Shown piece by piece: positions 1-8,768 of a DNA stretch of 37,560 nucleotides (its first letter is position 1; each line of letters starts with the position of its first letter). Both the position numbers and the translations under genes were made by a program. The notes beneath the pieces were generated by a model. That model made no database searches. It was given only the letters and a program-made list of their open reading frames with translations, and had not been told where the DNA came from. This DNA comes from CAZKXU01 sp964556665 (GTDB lineage: Bacteria > Bdellovibrionota_C > UBA2361 > CAZKXU01): the NCBI GenBank assembly GCA_964556665.1, contig CAZKXU010000023.1, forward strand, positions 1 to 37,560, in the 5' to 3' direction.

Positions 1-234
1 GGACGGGCCTTTATGCAGTTCGCTGACAACAACGCTTACCTCGTCGAGGATCGGGTTATAATCCAGCAGCCGTTCTTGGAGCCACAACAATTCACAGTCG
101 GCGGAGAGAAACGGGATAAATTAATTCCGGCGAAGCTTGATCCGGAGATGGCGCGCGATGCCCTTGCTTACGCTTATCTGCCCTGGCTATTGTACTCACA
201 GAAGGTGTATAGATTGCCCGAATCAAACAGCTGA
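1..234 (+). CDS. C-terminal part of a protein of unknown function (5' end outside window)
   Basis: The reading frame is open from the first base to the stop at 232-234, so the gene very probably begins upstream; the internal ATG at 13 has no convincing ribosome binding site. About 77 residues are visible, mixed hydrophilic with an Ala/Tyr/Leu-rich stretch near the end. I see no domain signature. It converges with the BON-domain gene, from which 42 bp separate it. No function can be assigned. Confidence 0.55.
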   Translation, partial: GRAFMQFADNNAYLVEDRVIIQQPFLEPQQFTVGGEKRDKLIPAKLDPEMARDALAYAYLPWLLYSQKVYRLPESNS

Positions 235-276
235 GAAAATGAATTAAGTCCACTCCTGTAAGCTCAGCATTAGTAA

Positions 277-588
277 TTAATTTCTCATACTGGCTTTGGT
301 AGCCAGCGCAGAGGGTGTATGGATAACAACCTGAAGTTTATTTGCTACTGTTTTAATTCCGGGCTTTGACATTGCTATCTGCTCAATCCGCTCTCTATCC
401 TCTGCCGAGCTAACAGTGCCACTTAATATTATATGCTCCATGCGCTGCTCAACATTTACATCAAAAGGACGCGCCAGGTCTGAGCGCGAATTTAGCTCTG
501 ATACAATTGAGTCTACAGTAGACGTAGAAGCAGTACATGAAATAATGAGGGCTGCTGATACAAGAAGTAAGTGTTTTAAGGTACTCAT
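277..588 (-). CDS. BON-domain lipoprotein
   Basis: A 103-residue exported protein. Residues 1-17 form a short signal peptide ending in a lipobox-like LIISC, with Cys18 as the likely lipidation site, so it should be anchored in the envelope. Residues about 25-85 fit a BON domain: alternating strands and helices, with the hallmark SGTVSS turn after a hydrophobic strand and a late VANKL motif. BON domains are known from OsmY and secretins and are thought to bind lipid or protein surfaces. It carries one domain where OsmY has two. The AGGA upstream of the ATG is well placed. It is divergent from the rhodanese gene, and the 179-bp gap should hold both promoters. Confidence 0.8.
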   Translation of the reverse strand: MSTLKHLLLVSAALIISCTASTSTVDSIVSELNSRSDLARPFDVNVEQRMEHIILSGTVSSAEDRERIEQIAMSKPGIKTVANKLQVVIHTPSALATKASMRN

Positions 589-767
589 ATAATTCCTATA
601 CCGAATAATGTTATCACCAACGTATTATAGTACAATATTTATACCGTTGATATAACAATTACAAATCTGATTTTGGAGGATAATTGTTAAGCACTTAAGA
701 TTAGGTTATTATTAAATATCTCCTGCACCATCTGAGCAGAGTGAATTAAATTTTTTGTAGAAAGAAT

Positions 768-1178
768 ATGGCACTTAGATTTTTATTATTTACCGTATTT
801 ATTGGTTTAGCTTCTCTTAGTAGTCCGCTGTTAGGACTGGCTGAACCTACTTCATCTAGCAGCTCATCGGCTATGACGCAGACTCTTACTGCAGGTGATG
901 CCTGGAAAAAGATTGAAGCTGGTGCGATATTAATCGACGTACGCAGCCCTGAAGAATTTTCTTCAGGACATCTAAAGCAGGCTATAAATATCCCTCACAC
1001 CGAACTAAAAAATAAATTAAATCTATTAGGCTCTGATAAGAATCGTGAAATTGTCCTATACTGCAGAAGTGGTCGTCGCTCTGGAATAGCACAAGAGGCC
1101 CTCATCGCACTTGGCTATACTCAAGTTTATAATGCGGGTGGATACACTGGTCTAGCAAATGCAGAGAATAAATCTTAA
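768..1178 (+). CDS. Periplasmic rhodanese-domain protein
   Basis: A 136-residue single-domain rhodanese. Residues 1-25 are a hydrophobic signal peptide followed by a Ser-rich linker, so the protein should be periplasmic, as E. coli PspE is. The domain covers about 40-132, with the LIDVRSPEEF motif at 55-64, a GH-x-x-x-AINIPH segment, and an active-site loop CRSGRRS with Cys99 as the persulfide-forming nucleophile. The loop length matches sulfurtransferases rather than the longer phosphatase-type loop. The natural substrate is unknown; thiosulfate sulfurtransferase activity is the family default. The start is the ATG after AGAAAG. It stands alone, divergent from the BON lipoprotein. Confidence 0.9.
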   Translation: MALRFLLFTVFIGLASLSSPLLGLAEPTSSSSSSAMTQTLTAGDAWKKIEAGAILIDVRSPEEFSSGHLKQAINIPHTELKNKLNLLGSDKNREIVLYCRSGRRSGIAQEALIALGYTQVYNAGGYTGLANAENKS

Positions 1179-1512
1179 TTACATAACGATTGAATTGACT
1201 GAAGATAGAATGATAGCTCTGCTCGAAAGTCTATATTAGCCGCACACTTCGCAGACTATCTAAATTAGCGGAGACGAAGCCCAATTGACTACCATCTCTC
1301 CCAAACCTATATAAAGCTGCAAGTAAACCGAGAATAAAATTCAACTCTTAAGAGCTACAATTTGATATAATTGATCATGTATAACGAAGTCGCCGACATA
1401 GGCCACAGTGAATGCAGTACAGACTATGCAGTGCTTGATTTTAGAGTAGTGGTGTAGTCAATGTTAGCGACTTCATCGTAAACATAGTTAACTTTGATAC
1501 CAAAATTGAACT
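1179..1512. other. Intergenic region without a recognised gene
   Basis: These 334 bp between the rhodanese and CorA-like genes show no coding frame of note, no tRNA and no strong hairpin with a T-run. Presumably they hold the terminator of the first gene and the promoter of the second, but I cannot place either. Confidence 0.5.
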
Positions 1513-2562
1513 ATGGAAGCAGTACTGGATCCGACTCCTAGAGTTACTAATAGGAGAAAACCTTCTTCTACTATACCGGCAAGGTCCTTACAACGCAGTC
1601 ATATCACCCCAATTATTGGAAACATAGGTCGTGCGGAGTTGCCTGAAGGAATGCGCTGGATTGATGTCACTAACCCAAACAGTAGAGTAGTTAGGGAGGT
1701 CTGTAAAAGATTTGAAATCACTGATAGTAGCTTAAGTATAGAGATGCGTGAGAGTCCTATACCGGGCATATTCAGAAAAGGTAGTATATTATTTGTCACA
1801 TTCCCTGAATTTAGAATCAGTAAAGAGGATCCGCATGTCGTCGAGGTCGTGAACATTACCGCGATGCTAAAACGTGGAGTCCTATTAACAATACATGCAA
1901 AGGAGAGTAGCTCTATCGGCTGGGTAAAGAAAGAGCGTCGCGCTGACCTAGCTGGAACGATTGAAGACTTTCGGACCGCCAACCACACTCTTGGCCGCCT
2001 GATAGGCAGCACACTGCATAACAATGCGCAGATAATTCATCACTTAGAGCTTGAATTTCAAAAAGTAGAGGCGCGTCGTGAAAGGAGAGAGATCGGACAT
2101 AATATATTACACGATGCCTCACAATTAGAAAAAAGCATGCGTCAGATGGAAGGAAGTTTAACTCACATGAATCAAATTCTTGATGGTATAACTGAAACTC
2201 AGAATCTATTTGAAGCGAAACAGGCCAAGGAGGCAATTCCTCGCTATCGAGGAAAGGTTACAGCTATGCTTACCTCAATTGACAAAATATCAAGTGACAT
2301 AAAAAGTTTACGTAGTAACTGGCAGCTAGAGTCTCAGGAACATGAGAATAAAAATGCCTCCCGTCAAAATACAATACTCGCACTGCTTGGCCCTCCTGCA
2401 ACATTCGCTACTATAATTCAAACAGCAGCTGCGCTTGGACAGATAACACCAACTGCATTCTATTGGGGTGGAGTCATTGCTTCATTTGCAGGCGGCATCG
2501 GACTAGTTGCGCTTCTCCATCATACACCTAAGTTTTTAAAGAAACTGTTGGAGCGCTTCTAA
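1513..2562 (+). CDS. CorA-family-like membrane protein lacking the GMN motif
   Basis: A 349-residue protein with the layout of the CorA/ZntB divalent-metal transporters. A cytoplasmic alpha/beta domain (about 45-135, starting WIDVTNP) is followed by a long, charged helical stalk (about 145-280) and two C-terminal membrane helices (about 287-309 and 315-337), with a basic tail. CorA proteins normally end the first membrane helix with Gly-Met-Asn, which forms the ion selectivity filter. Here that position reads AALGQITP, with no GMN or GVN. Either the substrate differs or the protein no longer transports. The first 40 residues are Arg/Ser-rich and may be an extra tail or a mis-set start. Confidence 0.7.
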   Translation: MEAVLDPTPRVTNRRKPSSTIPARSLQRSHITPIIGNIGRAELPEGMRWIDVTNPNSRVVREVCKRFEITDSSLSIEMRESPIPGIFRKGSILFVTFPEFRISKEDPHVVEVVNITAMLKRGVLLTIHAKESSSIGWVKKERRADLAGTIEDFRTANHTLGRLIGSTLHNNAQIIHHLELEFQKVEARRERREIGHNILHDASQLEKSMRQMEGSLTHMNQILDGITETQNLFEAKQAKEAIPRYRGKVTAMLTSIDKISSDIKSLRSNWQLESQEHENKNASRQNTILALLGPPATFATIIQTAAALGQITPTAFYWGGVIASFAGGIGLVALLHHTPKFLKKLLERF

Positions 2563-2588
2563 TTGTATAATACTCAAATAGCATCACC

Positions 2589-3497
2589 CTACATATTTGC
2601 AGCTCTATAATTCAGCGAAGCTCCTGTTTGCAGAGCTTGAATACGCTCACTTAATGGAGGGTGAGTTGCTAGTAGATGCAACCAATTTCTTCTACCTGAT
2701 ATTTTCAAGGCTGCCATACTCTCAGAGTTATCCTCATATTCCCTGTCAGAGCGTGAGCTTAAAGCTTTTAGCGCCGCAATCATCTTGCTCTCTCCTCCAA
2801 GTAAAGTAGCGCTACCTCTATCCGCTCTAAACTCTCTCTGTCTAGAGAACCAGCACACAACTATTGCACCTAGGAAGCTAAGAACAATATCAAGTAAAAT
2901 AGTTGTAACCATAGAAACGGTATGTCGACTCTCCTCTTTCACGTTCTGCGAGATAGCAAAGGCAATGACCCTGGAAAGGAAGAGAGTAAAGGCATTAATA
3001 ACACCTTGAATCAAGGTCATTGTCACCATATCACCATTTTGGATATGTGCAACTTCATGCGCTAGCACCCCATCTAACTCATCCCTATTCATTGAGCTTA
3101 GCAAGCCAGTTGAGACTGCAACTAAAGAGCTCGATCGAGATGGGCCTGTGGCAAAAGCATTAACCTCTGGACTATCATATATACCGACCTCTGGCATACG
3201 CTGGAGCCCTGCACTCTTCGCCAAAAGGTGCACACGCTGAATCAACCAATCATACTGAGTAGCCCTATTAGGATCTAGAATCTTGACACCCATCATCCAT
3301 TTGGCCATCTGCTTTGAAAGCAATAAAGAGATGAAGGAGCCAAGCATGCCCCAAATTAGACAGAATGCAGCTAGATTCCCATAATCTATCCCTGCTTTTG
3401 TAAGGTATGGACCGATGCCAAGCAGTGAAATAACTATTGATATAGTCGCTATGACTAATAAATTTGTGAGCGCAAATAACGCGATTCTTTTAAACAT
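2589..3497 (-). CDS. htpX: HtpX, membrane-bound zinc metalloprotease (M48)
   Basis: A 302-residue protein of the usual HtpX length. Two N-terminal membrane helices (about 7-30 and 40-62) precede the protease domain. The zinc-binding HEVAH motif is at 147-151, followed by QNGD, and the third ligand is expected at Glu222 in REFRAD. Two further hydrophobic segments lie at about 165-183 and 195-217. HtpX degrades misfolded inner-membrane proteins together with FtsH. A strong GGAGGA precedes the ATG. The C-terminal ATHPPLSERI segment is also typical. It is convergent with the CorA-like gene, with only 26 bp between them. Confidence 0.95.
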   Translation of the reverse strand: MFKRIALFALTNLLVIATISIVISLLGIGPYLTKAGIDYGNLAAFCLIWGMLGSFISLLLSKQMAKWMMGVKILDPNRATQYDWLIQRVHLLAKSAGLQRMPEVGIYDSPEVNAFATGPSRSSSLVAVSTGLLSSMNRDELDGVLAHEVAHIQNGDMVTMTLIQGVINAFTLFLSRVIAFAISQNVKEESRHTVSMVTTILLDIVLSFLGAIVVCWFSRQREFRADRGSATLLGGESKMIAALKALSSRSDREYEDNSESMAALKISGRRNWLHLLATHPPLSERIQALQTGASLNYRAANM

Positions 3498-3717
3498 TTA
3501 TTCCTCCAAATATTATCTAATTATACTTACTTCTTTACCTGAGCACCAGTCTGCCCTGCTCTGCGAGAAAATACTCTTCACACCATACCTGGGACTAATC
3601 AACTATAAGTAAATCTTAGAATTATTATGCACATTCGACTGTCATAGATCCAATAGAAATAATGTAGCGAATTCATAGGTCTGCTCTATGTATACAGCGC
3701 ATGCAGGTTCTTAGCTT

Positions 3718-3792
3718 ACTCGGACAGCGGCTTCCAGCCCGCAACGTAGTAGCAGCTAATTCGTTTGCGGGCAAGATACCCGCGGTCCCAGT
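3718..3792. repeat. Degenerate copy of the GC-rich hairpin repeat
   Basis: The left arm resembles the element at 5822-5897 but reads CGGACAGCGG at its start. The right arm ends in the exact CCCGCGGTCCCAGT but has AAGATA where other copies have TGGAAG. The central segment, AACGTAGTAGCAGCTAATTCG, resembles the loop of the 5822 copy. It looks like an old, decayed member of the family. The rest of the 3498-3900 gap shows nothing else except the terminator-like hairpin at 3850. Confidence 0.7.
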
Positions 3793-3833
3793 TAATTATA
3801 TGAACTATGTGCAGTGCAAGTGCTGCAATAATT

Positions 3834-3867
3834 GAAAGGAAAAGTCAGAAGGGGCAAGACTGCCCCT
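3834..3867 (-). terminator. Probable rho-independent terminator of the secreted-protein gene
   Basis: Read on the minus strand, a 7-bp stem AGGGGCA/TGCCCCT with a 4-nt loop is followed by TCTGACTTTTCC. It sits 33 bp past the stop codon of the gene at 3901-5367. The T-run is interrupted, so strength is uncertain. Confidence 0.5.
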
Positions 3868-3900
3868 CCCTCTTACACAATATTCAGTTGCAAGTATAAA

Positions 3901-5367
3901 TTACTCTGGCCCACCGCCTCCGCTACAAACTGAGAACCAGTTCTGCTCTGCTAGCTGCACTGTAGAATCACTTCTACAGAAATCCATGCCATCTATACGA
4001 TCGCCTTCACACAACTCGCGCACAGCATCCATAGCTGGATTATCTAAAGCAAGTTCAAGGACAACATCAGCGTCTGCATCACATGAATGCTCTGCAAGTT
4101 CAGAGTCATCTACCTGCGGAAGGGTATTAAAGAAAGCATGAGTATCAAGGTTTACGCTGTCCAACTCCTCGGCAAGCGTGTTTTCCGGAGCTGCCGCATA
4201 ATAAGTACCTCTATACTCTACTGTTGAACTAAAGTTCTCGTCTTTTGCTGCTCCCTCTAAGAAACGCAGATCCGTCATGCTCGAACCGGAGTATGATGAT
4301 ACAGAGTATGCGCGTCGTGGTTCATCTCCACCAAAGTCATCATATGTCAGATTTTCTATCTGCCCTGACGCCGTAAAGATGAGTTTTGATTTATGGGAGC
4401 TTGAGTCAGCAATATAGCTTACCTCTGCTTCGCGGTCTTTTGTCGGATCAAATACGATATCCCCATCTACAGAGGAAAGAAAAGCTGTCAACTTTGATGA
4501 GTATTTTCCACCCTCATCTCCACCTGCACCAAACGAAACTGAACTCAATTTACCGCTTGTTGAGAGGCGGACACTCTCAAGGCTCGCTGCTGTAGCACCT
4601 CCTTCACAGAATGCAAGCTGATATCCATATGAATCACTTCGACGTGCATTAGTAGCCGTTGAGAATATTGTGATGTAGATAGTTGAACCAACGTCCTCGC
4701 CGGACATCGTTATCTTGACAACTCGGTCAGTATTACCACTCGGTGTGGTAAATATTTTTGTTATGTCGTTGTCTGGGAGCTCTCCACTGACAAGAGTAGC
4801 TGCCCCCGTCGATGGAAAATTCTTCATGTAACAAGCGCTTATACCGTTCTGGGCTAAATTCTGTGCAGCATATCCCACATTTTGTGTCATATAACATGCG
4901 GTTAACCCTCCTGAGTGCGAATCTGTATTACCACCCCAAAATTCATTACACTGTTCAGCGCTTGCTGACCCGGAAGCTATAGCATCTACTACACCAGCCC
5001 TCCAAAATATCTCTTTTATCGACCCTGCTTCACCCCTCGCCATCGCTGTAATTAGAGGTGGTGTACCAGAAACATCAAGAGCAGTAGCAGATTGAGAATT
5101 TCTGGCGATATCATTTGTTGAAGGCAGAGCTGCAAGTCCGTTATTAGTCTTTAGAGCTTTTGCTACAGCTTTAGCTTTACGCTTTAGTGCAGCACAGGTT
5201 TTGCTATTACCAATTTGCCTCCCTTTCTTAGTAACTTGTTCACCATTAAGACAGTAGATTATTTTACCATCCTTAACTACCTTAGTTGCTCTCTCCTTCG
5301 CAACCGAAACTGCAGGCATAGAAACGATCGCAGCGGCGAGGACCAGGGAACATACAACCTTCTTCAT
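3901..5367 (-). CDS. Large secreted protein of unknown function
   Basis: A 488-residue exported protein. Residues 1-23 are a classic signal peptide ending SVA. A short basic segment (about 24-75) contains an ICLNGEQ-like patch and many Lys residues. The remainder is Ser/Thr/Gly/Asp-rich and mainly strand-like, with scattered Cys that could form disulfides, including two ACYM motifs about 21 residues apart, and a C-terminal tail ending in four glycines. No lipobox or membrane anchor is seen. I recognise no family. A strong AGGAGA precedes the ATG. It is monocistronic, with a large upstream gap and a terminator-like hairpin downstream. Confidence 0.75.
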   Translation of the reverse strand: MKKVVCSLVLAAAIVSMPAVSVAKERATKVVKDGKIIYCLNGEQVTKKGRQIGNSKTCAALKRKAKAVAKALKTNNGLAALPSTNDIARNSQSATALDVSGTPPLITAMARGEAGSIKEIFWRAGVVDAIASGSASAEQCNEFWGGNTDSHSGGLTACYMTQNVGYAAQNLAQNGISACYMKNFPSTGAATLVSGELPDNDITKIFTTPSGNTDRVVKITMSGEDVGSTIYITIFSTATNARRSDSYGYQLAFCEGGATAASLESVRLSTSGKLSSVSFGAGGDEGGKYSSKLTAFLSSVDGDIVFDPTKDREAEVSYIADSSSHKSKLIFTASGQIENLTYDDFGGDEPRRAYSVSSYSGSSMTDLRFLEGAAKDENFSSTVEYRGTYYAAAPENTLAEELDSVNLDTHAFFNTLPQVDDSELAEHSCDADADVVLELALDNPAMDAVRELCEGDRIDGMDFCRSDSTVQLAEQNWFSVCSGGGGPE

Positions 5368-6005
5368 AACATCTCCTTAATATACGTTTAACTTAGCAGG
5401 GGGAGATATCGACACTCTAAGAATTGCACATAACAATTCTAAGCGTTTTTCTGCCCACTTATCTACTTGATATTTATGATCTTTCCGCTTTTTCACTGAA
5501 AATTAGTAACCATTACCATAGATAACTGAAGTCAAGACAAAAGAATCACATTGACCGTAAATTAGGCTAAAGAAACTCTTGATATCAGAGGGCCAAACGC
5601 CTGTAGTGACGTAAAGGCTCGTGATACGAGAGGCTTAACCTATTAAGTTAGCCAAATCTTCAATAGCAATAAGTCTCTAATTATTAGGTAATCCACCATA
5701 GAGGTGTTCACCATGTTACCATCAAAGCGTCTCACTGGCAGCGCTATCGTAACCCCATCCTTACAGGCTTTACTTCGCACGGTTCTCTACGTATATTCAC
5801 GGGGATCAACTTAATGATAAGACTGGGAGCGCGGGCTTCCAGCCCGCAACGGATTACCTGCAAATTCGTTTGCGGGCTGGAAGCCCGCTCTCCCAGTTCC
5901 TGCTTCTTATGTTATTCAATCCCGTGAACCGTTACCAAAATTACATAACTGACACATTGACTGATATAAGTCCTTGTCACATTATCTTCTATAAAGGCGG
6001 CTTAA
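5368..6005. other. Intergenic region holding a large imperfect palindrome
   Basis: This 638-bp gap contains the GC-rich hairpin repeat at 5822-5897. Outside it, 5779-5821 and 5898-5932 also pair imperfectly: the left side carries ACGGTTC then TTCACGGGGAT, and the right side reads ATCCCGTGAACCGT in complement. The unit may therefore be a larger inverted-repeat element of about 150 bp. The first 400 bp show no gene. Confidence 0.5.
5822..5897. repeat. GC-rich hairpin repeat, complete copy
   Basis: Two arms of about 28 nt, the left starting ACTGGGAGCGCGGGCTTCC and the right ending in its near complement, flank a 20-odd-nt loop (GGATTACCTGCAAATTCG). The loop is nearly the reverse complement of the loop in the copy at 37511, so the two copies lie in opposite orientation. 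Copies also occur at 3718, 11108 and 20121. Confidence 0.85.
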
Positions 6006-6569
6006 TTGAGTGACCCATTCAGTGACTACCTGCATCGCACTTTCATGAACGAAGCAATTCACGAAGATATCAAAATCTGCCCTTATGACTTGAGTTGGCC
6101 AAAGAAATTTAAAAAGGAAAAGGCGCGCTTACTCAGTATTTTCTCTGCAAGCCTCTCTGAAATTCAACATATCGGCAGCACAGCAGTGCCAGGACTTGAT
6201 GCTAAACCAATCATAGACATGATGGCAGCCGTATCCTCAATGAAAGTCGCAGATTCTTTGTTAAAACCACTACGGCAATTCGGCTATGTTACTCCACCGG
6301 ACTGCAATCTTTATCTACATGATAGGCGTTGGCTACTACGACACCGTGCTGGGCATCGCACTCATCACCTCCATCTATTGCTGCATTCAAGTGAAGGCTG
6401 GCGCCGCACAATTGCTTTTCGAGATACATTACGGGAACACCCACACCTTGCAAAAGCGTACCTAGCTATTAAAGTTGAACTTGCTAGAACATCTGGCTCA
6501 GACCGCAATAAGTATATAAAGGGCAAAACAGAGTTTATCGAAGAGTTATTAAAGAAATATATGAAATGA
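6006..6569 (+). CDS. GrpB/UPF0157 family protein (nucleotidyltransferase fold)
   Basis: A 187-residue member of the GrpB family, distant relatives of nucleotidyltransferases that are also found fused to CoaE. The diagnostic HIGSTAVPGL segment is followed by KPIIDMM, which supplies the acidic pair, and later by DRRWLLRHRAGHRTHHLHL and FRDTLREHP. Family length is about 170-190. The start is TTG at 6006, supported by AAGGCGG five bases upstream; the first ATG in frame, at 6045, has no such site. The true reaction of the family is not established. It has its own promoter region and converges with the gene at 6593-8638. Confidence 0.9.
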   Translation: MSDPFSDYLHRTFMNEAIHEDIKICPYDLSWPKKFKKEKARLLSIFSASLSEIQHIGSTAVPGLDAKPIIDMMAAVSSMKVADSLLKPLRQFGYVTPPDCNLYLHDRRWLLRHRAGHRTHHLHLLLHSSEGWRRTIAFRDTLREHPHLAKAYLAIKVELARTSGSDRNKYIKGKTEFIEELLKKYMK

Positions 6570-6592
6570 GATGCTATTATAGTAATATCTGC

Positions 6593-8638
6593 TTACTGAT
6601 GCTTAGTTATAAGATCCATCAACGCCAGATACTTAGGAGAGCCATAGTCTCCCTGGTAATACATAATTCCCCAAAAGCCGTATTTATCATAGATACTATG
6701 GCTATTAAAATGACACCCAATCGTTGTGTCACTATAGAGCGGCACTATTGAAAGCCAATTGTTATAAAAGGTCTCATAAACGGCTTTCATACCTGCATCT
6801 AAATTTGCATCTCTAAATAAAGCTTCTATACACGCAGCTTGGTCAGGAACTCCGTTTGGAACGAGCAGCGCTTGACCATGTTCATACATTATTAACTTAA
6901 TCGTATTATTGTCACTATTCTTACGTGCATTAACAACATCAAGAGATGCCTGAATAATAGCGGGATGCTGTGGCAATGTTTCATTAGTTATGTAGTCCAA
7001 GACCTGCTGAACACTCCATCCGCACACCTGATTCTTTAATGAGGGATCTTTGTTAAAATTAATACCAAAATACGGGGCTACGGCGTAAGCATCTGTCTCA
7101 AGATAGGCAGCTGTGCCTGTATCAGGCATAATGTAGTCAAGTGCTTGAGCTCCTTGGCTAGAGCCAGTGAACTGCCATGCCATAATTCTTTCTAGTCTAG
7201 AATGATCACCAAAAACTCTCTTAAAAGTACGGAAATTGTTTACTGATCGATAGGCATACTGCTGTGCTGCAGTACGTCCGCTCGCACTTGCATCAGTAGA
7301 GTTTCTTTGCGCCTGTGGAAAAAGTCCGTTCCAGACCTCATTAGAGAACTCTAAATAAATTTTTAGTGTCGGATCCAAATTATCACGGATTAATGTAGCT
7401 AACTCGGTGACGCTCGATTGGTCATATAGATCTGAGACAGTATACCATGGATTAGCATGCAGTATATTAGCAAGCTCTGTAGCTATCTCAAAAGGGACAC
7501 CCTTGTCAGTAGTATAAAACGCATCGCTAGGCAAAGCTCTCTCAGCAAAAGAGGTATTGGCACTCATATTTGTGTGGAACCAGTCCATAAAGCGAACTGT
7601 GCCGTATGACTTCATGTCATTAAGAAAGGTCGGATCGAACAGTTGAGTCTGATAATTATCGATAAAGAGATCGCAACTTGCTCCAACATCACAGCCACTG
7701 TCATCAGCACACCACTTATACATATCGTCAGAACATACTCCGCCAGGTGATATTACGCGTATGTTTCGAATATAGTTGCCGGTCTTGTTTGGGTCCGTAG
7801 CTGTAATCGTTAATGTCGTTAAACCTGCTATATCTACAACATCATGTCCCGCCTTAGAACGAGCATTATCCTTTTTTCCACCACCACCGTACTGAATAGT
7901 TCCTTCTCCATCATAAAGCACATCATAACTTCCTAATTTAAATCCGCCTTGTTCTGATACAAAAAGATAGGACAACGCACTCTGGCCACTCTGTAGTGAT
8001 CGAACCCATCCACTAGTATCAAGATCTAGAACTCCTCCACCCTGTGCAGACCACTCCCGTGCCTGTTTAAAATTATCTACAAATACCTGGTTTGGTGTCC
8101 AATCCTCATGTCTTCCGGCATTCATGCCAAGAATTGAGCGATCGTTAGGATGGGCTCCAGGATCTACAGTTGCAGTAGGGGTAGCGGTGGGTGTGGCAGT
8201 AGAGATGACGGTTGGAGTAGCTGTATTTGTTGGAGTTGATGTTGCAGTGGGATCAGCCGCTGGCGGAACAGGAAACAACGGATCCTCGTTATCTTGGATA
8301 CTTTTATTCTGACAACTTACAAGTAACTCTCTATATTTTCTTCGAACAATCTTATTCCACTTGGCCTCGTCTGTTAATAATCTTTTCCAACCGTACGCCT
8401 TATATGAAACTGCAAGAGAGTTATTAATATTAGCTGCCTTTATTTTAACGGCTGAGGCAGCACTAAATTCATCATGAACGCAGATCAGTCTTAGTTTTTT
8501 ACGGTTCTCACTGCTACGTGGAAGTTTAGAACTTAGAATAATCTGATCAGAGGTTACTGTGCTTATCGCAAAGGCTGCATTACTAAGCAGTAGTAGTGCG
8601 GCAACCGTAGTAATTATTCGTATAGCTCTCTTGTACAT
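6593..8638 (-). CDS. Secreted glycoside-hydrolase-like protein with Thr/Pro linker
   Basis: A 681-residue exported protein. A signal peptide (1-24) leads to a basic N-terminal region (25-125), then a low-complexity Ala/Thr/Pro linker (about 126-160) and a large C-terminal domain. That domain has a jelly-roll-like start (about 200-300), a C-x(n)-C-rich insert (302-323) and a probable TIM barrel (330-680). FSNEVWN at 431-437, with Glu434 after Asn, resembles the acid/base strand of clan GH-A glycosidases, and MYEHG with Glu586 could be the nucleophile. Substrate is unknown; a polysaccharide is likely. The ATG has no good Shine-Dalgarno site. Only the GH-A-like assignment is inference; export and linker are seen directly. 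Confidence 0.7.
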   Translation of the reverse strand: MYKRAIRIITTVAALLLLSNAAFAISTVTSDQIILSSKLPRSSENRKKLRLICVHDEFSAASAVKIKAANINNSLAVSYKAYGWKRLLTDEAKWNKIVRRKYRELLVSCQNKSIQDNEDPLFPVPPAADPTATSTPTNTATPTVISTATPTATPTATVDPGAHPNDRSILGMNAGRHEDWTPNQVFVDNFKQAREWSAQGGGVLDLDTSGWVRSLQSGQSALSYLFVSEQGGFKLGSYDVLYDGEGTIQYGGGGKKDNARSKAGHDVVDIAGLTTLTITATDPNKTGNYIRNIRVISPGGVCSDDMYKWCADDSGCDVGASCDLFIDNYQTQLFDPTFLNDMKSYGTVRFMDWFHTNMSANTSFAERALPSDAFYTTDKGVPFEIATELANILHANPWYTVSDLYDQSSVTELATLIRDNLDPTLKIYLEFSNEVWNGLFPQAQRNSTDASASGRTAAQQYAYRSVNNFRTFKRVFGDHSRLERIMAWQFTGSSQGAQALDYIMPDTGTAAYLETDAYAVAPYFGINFNKDPSLKNQVCGWSVQQVLDYITNETLPQHPAIIQASLDVVNARKNSDNNTIKLIMYEHGQALLVPNGVPDQAACIEALFRDANLDAGMKAVYETFYNNWLSIVPLYSDTTIGCHFNSHSIYDKYGFWGIMYYQGDYGSPKYLALMDLITKHQ

Positions 8639-8768
8639 TAGTTAGTATGAGTATCTACCATGCAACTTGGATGCCTAGGGTTACTCTTTTTAAGGGCACT
8701 ATGTACTGTATCTTATTATGTCATTTCAATAACATACCTAAGCTTATGTAAGGTACCTAGGAAGCTAG

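Noticed and set aside
8124..8312. Val/Gly repetitive plus-strand frame
   Set aside because: It is the complement of the Thr/Pro linker code of the secreted hydrolase.
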